Notes under the pieces: model-generated
The model's database searches: none
What the model saw: only the letters and a program-made list of their open reading frames with translations
What the model was told of the DNA's origin: nothing
From: an uncultured Coriobacteriia bacterium
Lineage (GTDB): Bacteria; Actinomycetota; Coriobacteriia; Coriobacteriales; Eggerthellaceae
Length of the DNA stretch: 64,000 nucleotides
Direction: 5' to 3'
Assembly: GCA_949288145.1 (NCBI GenBank)
Contig: CASEJD010000121.1
Location: 1 to 64,000, forward strand
Part shown: in pieces, positions 57,130-64,000 of the stretch
Layout of the letters: each line of letters begins with the position of its first letter
How positions within the stretch are numbered: position 1 is the first letter of the stretch
Program-made: the position numbers and the translations under genes

Positions 57130-57224
57130 CTTCTCTGGCACCGAATCTTGCCCTTCAAGAAGGGTGCGACGGCCAGCAGGCCAGTCGCACCCTTCTTTCA
57201 AGGCAATCTTCGGCACCAGAGAAG
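57130..57224. repeat. Nested inverted repeat (95 bases) upstream of the HAD gene
   Basis: Outer arms CTTCTCTGG (57130-57138) and CCAGAGAAG (57216-57224). A 14-base inner arm, AAGAAGGGTGCGAC (57157-57170), pairs with 57184-57197. The apex is GGCC AGCA GGCC. The double-hairpin plan recalls repeats A-C, but the head and end sequences of that family are absent. Confidence 0.65.
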
Positions 57225-57292
57225 TCCTCGCTGTCTCTTCGGCGACCAGTGATATTACAATTTGACCTGTGATACACCACCAGGAGGTTCTT

Positions 57293-57949
57293 ATGGCCGC
57301 GTTTGATGTGTTCATCTTCGATATCGACGGCACGCTGCTTGATACGCTGCCGGATTTGACGGCGGTCACGAACGCCGTGCTGGATTCGTACGGTTTTCCG
57401 CAGCATCCTGCCAGCGAGATCCTGCATTTCGTGGGCAAGGGCGGGCGCCGTCTGATCGAGAAGGCCGTTCCAGCAGGCACGTCGCCCGACGTGGTGGACG
57501 AGGCGTTCAAGCGTTGGCAGGGCGTCCACGAAGAGATGGGCATCCGCCTGACGCAGGAGTACGAGGGCATCACGAGCGTGCTCACGGAGCTCAAGGCGCA
57601 GGGCATCAAGCTCGCGGCGCTCTCGAACAAGTTCGACGGCGGCGTGCAGGAGATCGTGCCGCACTTCTTCCCAGGGTTGTTCGAGGTGCAGCACGGTGAG
57701 TGCGACTGCATTCCGCGCAAGCCCGATCCGACAGGCCTGCTGCTCACCATGGAGGAGTTGGGCGTCGCTCCGGAGCGCACCGTGTACGTGGGCGACTCGA
57801 AGGGCGATATGGTGGTAGCGCATGCGGCAGGGACGTACGCGCTCGGTGTTTCGTGGGGATATCAAAGCAAGGAAGAGCTCCAGGCGGGCAAGGCGGACCG
57901 GATTATCGACGCGCCTGCAAGCTTGCTTGAGGTCGCAGGCGTTTGTTAA
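57293..57949 (+). CDS. HAD family hydrolase, phosphoglycolate-phosphatase-like
   Basis: A 218-residue HAD phosphatase. Motif I FDIDGTLLDTLPDL with catalytic Asp pair; motif II LAALSNK; motif III Lys region in CIPRKPDP; motif IV YVGDSKGDMVVA. The cap domain between motifs I and II is the helical type of Gph/PGP. Substrate cannot be read from sequence; phosphoglycolate or pyrophosphate are common. AGGAGG precedes the ATG. Confidence 0.88.
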   Translation: MAAFDVFIFDIDGTLLDTLPDLTAVTNAVLDSYGFPQHPASEILHFVGKGGRRLIEKAVPAGTSPDVVDEAFKRWQGVHEEMGIRLTQEYEGITSVLTELKAQGIKLAALSNKFDGGVQEIVPHFFPGLFEVQHGECDCIPRKPDPTGLLLTMEELGVAPERTVYVGDSKGDMVVAHAAGTYALGVSWGYQSKEELQAGKADRIIDAPASLLEVAGVC

Positions 57950-58108
57950 CCGACGGCGATTTACCGACGTTTCCGTGTGGAACATCTGGATAGGCGCGCT
58001 CGAAACCATCTCTGAAATGCGCGAATGCTATCATTCGACTGTTTAGAGTCAAACAACGGTTCAATCGTGATGCGCGATGGCCGTCGTAGACGATAGATCG
58101 GAGAGCAG

Positions 58109-59662
58109 ATGGCACGTTCCTCCCAGAAGGGCACCGGTGGAAAACACGCCGCTCCCAACCAGGGCAACCAACCGTACACGCCGTCAACCAATCCTTATAG
58201 CCGCAACAACGCGCATTACCGCGCGGGGGCGGGTGCTCACAACCAGGCTCAACACGGTGGCGTCAACCACCCTGTGGGCGTCGGGGCCAACCAGTATTCT
58301 CGTGCCACCGCGGACTACAGCAAGAAGAAGCGTGGTCTTTCGCGCGGCAAGAAGATCGCCGTCGGCATCGTGTGCGTGCTCCTGGTGGCCCTGGTGGGCG
58401 TGGGCGTCGCTGCCGCGTGGTTCCTGGGCGGCGTGGACAAGACCCTCCAGGGCAACCTGACCGACGAGCAGCGCAACGCCGTCTCCCAGGTCACCCAGCC
58501 GAACGCGAACTTCGACAAGCCGTTCTACATGCTGCTCATCGGCTCGGACGCGCGCGCTGACGACGCCTCCATGGGCCAGCGCTCTGACACGAACATCCTT
58601 GTGTACGTGGACCCGGTGCAGAACATCGTGAGCATGGTCTCCATCCCGCGCGATACCATGATCGAAATCAACGGCAACACGGAGAAATTTAACGCCGCGT
58701 ACGCGTACAACGGCCCGGCTTCCACCATCACGGAGGCGAACGAGCTCTGTGGCATCAAAATCTCGCACTACGCGGAAGTGAACTTCGAGAACCTGGTCGA
58801 CCTTATCGACGCCGTGGGCGGCGTGGAAGTGGACGTCCCTGAGCGCATCAACGACCCCGACGCGGGCAATATCGTGATCGAAGAGGGCCCGCAGACCCTC
58901 GACGGCGAAGCGGCGCTCGTGTTCGCCCGCAGCCGTGCGTACGCCGACGGCGACTTCACGCGCGCATCCAACCAGCGCCTGCTGGTGGAGGCCCTCATCA
59001 ACAAGGTGCTCTCCATCTCCCCCACGGAGCTGCCGGGCGTCATCCAGAAGGCCGCCGAGTGCGTGACCACGGACTTCTCGTCCACGGAGATCATCGACCT
59101 GGCCCTGCGCTTCCAGGACGGCGACATCACCATGTACTCCAGCATGGTGCCGTCCACCACGGCCATGGTCGGCGGCGTGTCGTACGTGCTCACATACCAG
59201 ACCCAGCTGGACGAGCTCATGGCGGTGGTCGAAGCCGGCCAGGACCCGTCCACCGTCAACATGGTCGGCACGCAGTCCGACATCCGCGAAGAGCAGCTCG
59301 AGCTCATGAGCGGTAGCAGCGTCACGTACGAGGGCGGCACGATCGGCGGCTATGGCGCCGTCTCAGACGGGTATAGCGACTCAGGGTACTCCGACTACGG
59401 TTCGAGCGCATATGGCTCCTCAGCGGGCGGCAGCTCTGGTTACAGCGACTATGGCTACGACGATGACTACAGCGGTGGCTCGGGCTACTCTTCTGGCTAT
59501 TCCGATGGCTCCGGTTCCTACGATTCCGGCTATTCTGACGAAGGCAGCGGCGGGTACTCCGACAGCTCGTATTCCGGCGGCGGATCGTCGGAATACGCGG
59601 GCGACTCGGACTACTCCGAGGACAGCAGCGCTTCCGGGTACGAGGCAGTGCCCGAGGAATAA
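58109..59662 (+). CDS. LytR-CpsA-Psr (LCP) cell-wall ligase with Ser/Tyr/Gly-rich tail
   Basis: A 517-residue LCP protein that attaches polymers to peptidoglycan from lipid carriers. A disordered N-terminus of 80 residues precedes the membrane helix IAVGIVCVLLVALVGVGVAA. The LCP domain starts near residue 138 (FYMLLIGSDARADD), with the conserved Arg in VSIPRDTMIEI and VFARSRAYADGDFTRASNQR. From about residue 400 the tail is made almost only of Ser, Gly, Tyr and Asp, with many SGYSD and GGYSD-like units. The LCP domain and tail lie outside the membrane. Confidence 0.93.
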   Translation: MARSSQKGTGGKHAAPNQGNQPYTPSTNPYSRNNAHYRAGAGAHNQAQHGGVNHPVGVGANQYSRATADYSKKKRGLSRGKKIAVGIVCVLLVALVGVGVAAAWFLGGVDKTLQGNLTDEQRNAVSQVTQPNANFDKPFYMLLIGSDARADDASMGQRSDTNILVYVDPVQNIVSMVSIPRDTMIEINGNTEKFNAAYAYNGPASTITEANELCGIKISHYAEVNFENLVDLIDAVGGVEVDVPERINDPDAGNIVIEEGPQTLDGEAALVFARSRAYADGDFTRASNQRLLVEALINKVLSISPTELPGVIQKAAECVTTDFSSTEIIDLALRFQDGDITMYSSMVPSTTAMVGGVSYVLTYQTQLDELMAVVEAGQDPSTVNMVGTQSDIREEQLELMSGSSVTYEGGTIGGYGAVSDGYSDSGYSDYGSSAYGSSAGGSSGYSDYGYDDDYSGGSGYSSGYSDGSGSYDSGYSDEGSGGYSDSSYSGGGSSEYAGDSDYSEDSSASGYEAVPEE

Positions 59663-59824
59663 CCCAGGCTCGCTCAGTATCCTGAGATGTATGTACGGCT
59701 CAAGCGGGCAGACATGACGCATCGATGACGTTGTGCCTGCTCGCTTGTTCATTTTTCAAGCAAGACGCCTATACTGGTGCGGTTTGGGACACCGCGGCCG
59801 CAGGCCGCCCGGCGGAAGGCAGCC

Positions 59825-62800
59825 ATGCTCGAGCTGAAGAACATCACGAAGAACTACATCTCCGGCGACGAGACGGTGCACGCGCTCAAAGGCGTGAGCG
59901 TGAGCTTTCGCGAGAGCGAGTTCGTGGCGATTCTGGGCCAGTCGGGCTGCGGTAAGACCACGCTGCTCAACATCATCGGCGGCCTGGACCAGTACACCGC
60001 AGGCGACCTGGTCATCAACGGCGTCTCCACCAAACAGTACAAGGACAAGGACTGGGACGCCTACCGCAACCACAGCGTCGGCTTCGTCTTCCAGAGTTAC
60101 AACCTCATCCCGCACCAGACAGTGCTCTCCAACGTGGAGCTGGCGCTCACGCTCTCGGGCGTGTCGAAGGCCGAGCGCCGCCAGCGCGCTGTGAAGGCGC
60201 TGCAGGACGTGGGCCTGGGCGACCAGCTGCGCAAGAAGCCCAGCCAGATGTCCGGCGGCCAGATGCAGCGCGTGGCCATTGCCCGCGCGCTCGTGAACGA
60301 CCCGGACATCATCTTGGCCGACGAGCCCACCGGCGCGCTGGACACCGCCACGTCGGTGCAGGTCATGGACATCCTGCGCCAGGTGGCAAAAGACCGCCTG
60401 GTGGTCATGGTCACCCATAACCCTGAGCTGGCCGAGCAGTACGCAACGCGCATCGTGCGCCTGCTCGACGGCGTGGTCCAGGAGGACACGAACCCGCCGA
60501 GCGCCGCCGAGCTGTCTTCCGCCCTGCAGGCGCGCCAGAGCTCCGCTCCCGAAGGCCGCAAGAGCGGCAAGACGCGCATGGGCTTCCTCACGGCGCTGTC
60601 GCTCTCGCTCAACAACCTCATGACCAAGAAGGGCCGCACGCTGCTCACGGCGTTCGCCGGCTCTATCGGCATCATCGGTATTGCGGCCATCCTTTCGCTC
60701 GCGAACGGCGTGAACGCCTATATCGCCAGCGTGGAGGAGGACACCCTCTCCGAATACCCGCTTACCATCGAAGACCAGGGCTTCGACATGACGAGCATGA
60801 TGACCGCCAGCATGGGCATGACGGGCGATGGCTCGTCCAGCGACGAGGGGAACGGCGAAGGCGAAGGCTCCGAAGATGGCTCGCAGAACGCCGACGACAA
60901 GCCCATCCACGAGGCGAAGATGGTCTCGAGCATGTTCGGCAGCATCGGCAGCAACGACCTAGCCGCGCTCAAGAGCTTCCTCGACAGTCCGGAGTCCGGC
61001 ATCGGCGAGTACGTGAACTCCATCGAGTACAGCTACAACGTCACGCCCCAGATTTTCAGCTCGGACACGTCGAACGGCGTGCGCCAGGTGAACCCGGACA
61101 CGTCGTTCAGCGCGCTGGGCTTCGGCTCCACCACCACGAGCAATAGCATGATGTCGTCCATGATGACCACGGACATGTTCTACGAGCTGCCCTCCGACAT
61201 GGGGCTGGTGGAGAACCAGTACGACGTGGTGGCCGGCCGCTGGCCGGAGGGCTCCAACGAGTGCCTGCTCGTGCTCACGTCGAACGGCAACGTGAGCGAC
61301 TTCTTGCTGTACACGCTCGGTTTGCGTGATTCCACCGAGCTTGAGGACATGGTGCGCCAGTTCGCCAACGAGGAAGAGGTCACGGTGCCCGAAGACCGCC
61401 TCTCCTTCGACTACCAAGACATGCTGGACGTCTCGTTCAAGCTGGTGAACGCTGCCGACTACTACCAGCGCGACGACCAGTACAACGTGTGGGTCGACAA
61501 GTCCGGCGACGAGGCGTACATGACCGACCTCGTGAACAACGGCGAGGACCTGCACATCGTGGGCATCGTCCAGCCGAAGCCCGACGCGAACATCACCTCG
61601 CTCACTACGGGCATCTGCTACACGCCCGCGCTCGTGGAGCACCTGGTGGACGAGGCGTCGCAGACGCGGGTCGTCCAGGACCAGCTGGCGAACCCGAGCG
61701 TGAACGTGTTCACGGGCAAGTCGTTCGTGGAGGAAGAGCAGGAGCAAGACGACGAGTTCGACATGAGCTCGCTGTTCACCATCGACGGCGAGAAGATCCA
61801 GGCGGCCTTCACCATCGACCAGAGCAAGCTGCAGATGGACCTCTCCGGCCTGCAGCTGGACACCTCGGCGCTCAACATCGACGCGGCGTCGCTGCCGGCG
61901 TTCGACGCGGCGTCCATCAACCTGAGCCCGAGCATCGACCTGAACGCGCTCAACCTGGACTTCAGCGACCTGTCGCTTTCGCTCGACGGCGGCCTGAACA
62001 CTGCCGACATGGTGAAGCCCGAGGCGCTCAGCTCCGCCATGGCCGGCGTCATCGAGGGCTTCTTCCCCTGGTGGCAGGGCGGCGGCACCACCACGACCGA
62101 TGTGTCGCAGGCGTTCCAGGAGTACATGGCCACCGAAGCGGTGCAAGAGCAGCTGGGCCAAGCCATCGCGGGCTCCATCGACCTGACCGGCATGGAGGAG
62201 GGCATCCAGACCGCCGTGCAGGAGCAGCTGGCCCCGCAGATCCAGGCGAAGGTGGCCGAGCAGCTGGTGCCCGCGCTGCAGAGCGCCATCTCGGAATCGC
62301 TGCAGACCTTGCTCTCGAGTGCGCTGCAAAGCTACATGCAGAAGGCGCTCACCCAGGTCATGGGCAACGTGACCAGCCAGCTCGAGGCGCAGATCACCTC
62401 CGCCATGCAGCGCTCCATGAGCCAGCTGTCCCAGAACATGGCCTCCGCCATGAGCATCGACGAGGACGCCTTCGCCGACGCGTTCCAGATGAACATGGAC
62501 CAGGAGCAGCTGACCGAGCTCATGATGTCGCTCATGACCACCGAGGAGAGCTCGTACGCGGGCAACCTGCGCGATTTGGGCTACGCCGACTTCAACGAGC
62601 CGTCGGGCATCGACATCTACCCGAAGGACTTCGAGAGCAAAGAGCACGTCGTCCAGATCCTCGACGACTACAACCAGCGCATGGAGGACGAAGGCAAAGA
62701 GGACCAAGTGGTCACCTACACCGACATCGTGGGCGCGCTCATGTCGTCGGTCACCACTATCGTGGACATGATCACGTACGTGCTCGTGGCGTTCGTGGCC

Positions 62801-63172
62801 ATCTCGCTCGTGGTGTCGTCCATCATGATCGGCGTCATCACCTACATCAGCGTGCTCGAGCGCAACAAGGAGATCGGCATCCTGCGCGCCATCGGCGCGA
62901 GCAAAGGCGACATTGGCCGCGTGTTCAACGCCGAGACGCTCATCGTGGGCTTCGTGGCCGGCATGATCGGCATCGGCGTGACGGCGCTCGGCTGCATACC
63001 GGCGAACGCCATCGTCTACGCGCTCTTCGACGTGCCAAACGTGGCCATCCTGCCCGTGAACGCGGCGGTTATCCTGGTGTGCATCAGCATGTTCCTCACG
63101 TTCGTGGCGGGCTTGCTGCCCTCGAGCATCGCCAGCCGCAAGGATCCTGTGGTGGCGCTGCGCAGCGAGTAG
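59825..63172 (+). CDS. ABC exporter: ATPase fused to MacB/FtsX-type permease with a huge outer domain
   Basis: A 1115-residue single-chain transporter half. The ATPase has Walker A GQSGCGKT (38-45), signature MSGGQMQRVAIARAL (142 on) and DEP from 166. Membrane helix 1 is near 272-296 (LLTAFAGSIGIIGIAAILSL). Then comes an outside domain of about 680 residues, with an acidic Gly/Ser loop, a leucine-periodic stretch near 680-730 and a Gln/Ala-rich helix of about 130 residues. Three helices follow from 982 (MITYVLVAFVAISLVVSSIM). Such transporters export peptides or lipids, or act as mechanotransmitters. ATG at 59825 has GAAGG. Confidence 0.9.
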   Translation: MLELKNITKNYISGDETVHALKGVSVSFRESEFVAILGQSGCGKTTLLNIIGGLDQYTAGDLVINGVSTKQYKDKDWDAYRNHSVGFVFQSYNLIPHQTVLSNVELALTLSGVSKAERRQRAVKALQDVGLGDQLRKKPSQMSGGQMQRVAIARALVNDPDIILADEPTGALDTATSVQVMDILRQVAKDRLVVMVTHNPELAEQYATRIVRLLDGVVQEDTNPPSAAELSSALQARQSSAPEGRKSGKTRMGFLTALSLSLNNLMTKKGRTLLTAFAGSIGIIGIAAILSLANGVNAYIASVEEDTLSEYPLTIEDQGFDMTSMMTASMGMTGDGSSSDEGNGEGEGSEDGSQNADDKPIHEAKMVSSMFGSIGSNDLAALKSFLDSPESGIGEYVNSIEYSYNVTPQIFSSDTSNGVRQVNPDTSFSALGFGSTTTSNSMMSSMMTTDMFYELPSDMGLVENQYDVVAGRWPEGSNECLLVLTSNGNVSDFLLYTLGLRDSTELEDMVRQFANEEEVTVPEDRLSFDYQDMLDVSFKLVNAADYYQRDDQYNVWVDKSGDEAYMTDLVNNGEDLHIVGIVQPKPDANITSLTTGICYTPALVEHLVDEASQTRVVQDQLANPSVNVFTGKSFVEEEQEQDDEFDMSSLFTIDGEKIQAAFTIDQSKLQMDLSGLQLDTSALNIDAASLPAFDAASINLSPSIDLNALNLDFSDLSLSLDGGLNTADMVKPEALSSAMAGVIEGFFPWWQGGGTTTTDVSQAFQEYMATEAVQEQLGQAIAGSIDLTGMEEGIQTAVQEQLAPQIQAKVAEQLVPALQSAISESLQTLLSSALQSYMQKALTQVMGNVTSQLEAQITSAMQRSMSQLSQNMASAMSIDEDAFADAFQMNMDQEQLTELMMSLMTTEESSYAGNLRDLGYADFNEPSGIDIYPKDFESKEHVVQILDDYNQRMEDEGKEDQVVTYTDIVGALMSSVTTIVDMITYVLVAFVAISLVVSSIMIGVITYISVLERNKEIGILRAIGASKGDIGRVFNAETLIVGFVAGMIGIGVTALGCIPANAIVYALFDVPNVAILPVNAAVILVCISMFLTFVAGLLPSSIASRKDPVVALRSE

Positions 63173-63333
63173 CCGAAGAGGCAGCGTCGCACGAAAGCCC
63201 CTGGAAGAAAGTCGTTTCGGCATTTCGATAATATTATCCTTGACTACAGATAATAGCGAAGTTACTATAACTGCCAGACAAGGAAGAGCCCATACTCCCC
63301 CAATGATGGGCAGCTCCCAACTTCTCGTCCTTA

Positions 63334-63362
63334 CCAAGGCCGCCCTTCCCAGGCGGCCTTGG
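63334..63362. terminator. Terminator after the ABC exporter
   Basis: CCAAGGCCGCC (63334-63344) pairs with GGCGGCCTTGG (63352-63362). The stretch 63173-63333 shows no gene. A TATAAT box at 63387-63392 probably starts the next gene. Confidence 0.7.
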
Positions 63363-63386
63363 TGCGTTCTGGCGTTCGAAGCGCGC

Positions 63387-63392
63387 TATAAT
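63387..63392 (+). promoter_or_regulatory. -10 box of the phosphohexomutase gene
   Basis: TATAAT, 80 bases before the ATG; no convincing -35 was seen. Confidence 0.5.
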
Positions 63393-63471
63393 ACGCACGT
63401 TTGAACAAGCCGCGCAGGCGGCGAAGGGCAGGCCGCGGCGGGAGGGCCGCGCCGGACCAGAAAGGCACATC

Positions 63472-64000
63472 ATGGCTGACATTCATTTCGGCACCGACGG
63501 ATGGCGCGCCATCATTGGCGAGGACTTCACGGAGGAGACGCTGGCGCGCACGGTGGACGCCGCCGCGCGCGTGTTCAAGGAGGATCGCGACGCCAACCCG
63601 GAGCTGGCGGGCAAGAACACCCTCATCGTCGGCCATGACTGCCGCCAGGACGCGCACCGCTACGCCGAGCTGGCAGCCGAAGTGGCCGCCGCGCACGGGT
63701 TCACGGTGAAGCTCACGCAGGATTACTGCCCCACGCCGTGCCTGTGCTGGTCCGTCGCGCAGGACGCGGACGCCGTGGGCGGCATCATGCTCACGAGCAG
63801 CCACAACCCGGCAGAGTACCTGGGCGTGAAGCTGCGCATGGTGGACGGCGGCGCTTCGCCTGCCGAGTTCACCGACCGCGTGGAAGCCGCCCTGCTGCCC
63901 GAGGCGCCCGTCGCCCGCGGCGAATTCCAGACGGTTGACCTGGTCACCCCGTACCTGGCCGCGCTCAAGGAGCGCGTGGACGCGGAGGCCATCCGCGCCG
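63472..64000 (+). CDS. Phosphoglucomutase/phosphomannomutase family protein (3' end outside window)
   Basis: The first 176 residues of an alpha-D-phosphohexomutase: MADIHFGTDGWRAIIGEDF at the N-terminus and the active-site serine loop MLTSSHNPAEYLGVK, where Ser carries the phosphate. It interconverts hexose 1- and 6-phosphates for cell-wall or glycogen sugars. AAAGG precedes the ATG. Exact substrate is unknown because the sugar-binding loop lies beyond the window. Confidence 0.92.
   Translation, partial: MADIHFGTDGWRAIIGEDFTEETLARTVDAAARVFKEDRDANPELAGKNTLIVGHDCRQDAHRYAELAAEVAAAHGFTVKLTQDYCPTPCLCWSVAQDADAVGGIMLTSSHNPAEYLGVKLRMVDGGASPAEFTDRVEAALLPEAPVARGEFQTVDLVTPYLAALKERVDAEAIRA

Noticed and set aside
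60959-63337. 792-residue minus-strand open frame
   Set aside because: Antisense shadow of the ABC exporter, rich in His, Val and Arg; no family features.

Overview
This window is the replication-origin region of a high-GC chromosome. The gene content and layout suggest an actinobacterium of the class Coriobacteriia, probably Eggerthellaceae (an inference from gene order and protein character, not from a 16S comparison). Genes left of about 39 kb run mostly on the minus strand and genes to the right mostly on the plus strand, so transcription diverges from the origin. No prophage, complete insertion sequence or CRISPR array was seen.

From 1 to about 11 kb lie a phenylacetate-CoA ligase (cut by the window edge) behind a T-box leader, indolepyruvate:ferredoxin oxidoreductase iorAB, and the purine genes purE, purD and purA. 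A hotdog thioesterase, tRNA-Phe and a HemW/HemZ-like radical SAM enzyme are interspersed. From 11 to 18 kb are the YhaO/YhaN-type nuclease-ATPase pair, dnaB, and the rpsF-ssb-rpsR-rplI operon. From 18.8 to 27.8 kb are two hypothetical proteins, tRNA-Ser (CGA and GGA), an ABC ATPase, a PrsA-like foldase, typA, a membrane J-domain protein, a MATE exporter, tRNA-Ala, tRNA-Ile and a BFN-domain protein.

From 28 to 39 kb is the core replication block on the minus strand: an ATPase-winged-helix regulator, dnaA, dnaN, recF, a DciA-like gene, gyrB and gyrA. Origin-like DNA occurs both between dnaA and dnaN (AT-rich stretch plus DnaA boxes) and between the regulator and rpmH (many TTTTCMACA-like boxes). 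On the plus strand from 39.6 kb are rpmH, rnpA, yidD, yidC, jag, rsmG, parA and parB. At least eight good parS sites (TGTTTCACGTGAAACA or one mismatch) lie between 14 and 55 kb, four of them inside coding sequences.

From 45 to 64 kb are rlmN, ddl, a DnaQ-DinG fusion helicase, two membrane proteins carrying parS inside their genes (one a strongly modified M28-like protein of 1295 residues), a zinc-ribbon mini-protein, tRNA-Gly with a duplicated 3' end, a HAD phosphatase, an LCP cell-wall ligase, a large MacB/FtsX-type ABC exporter and the start of a phosphohexomutase.

The most notable unexplained signals are a family of intergenic double-hairpin repeats with covarying arms next to the 3' ends of purE, purA and dnaB; the T-box in front of an arylacetate-CoA ligase next to iorAB; the split M28-like protein; and the GHKL-winged-helix gene just upstream of dnaA.
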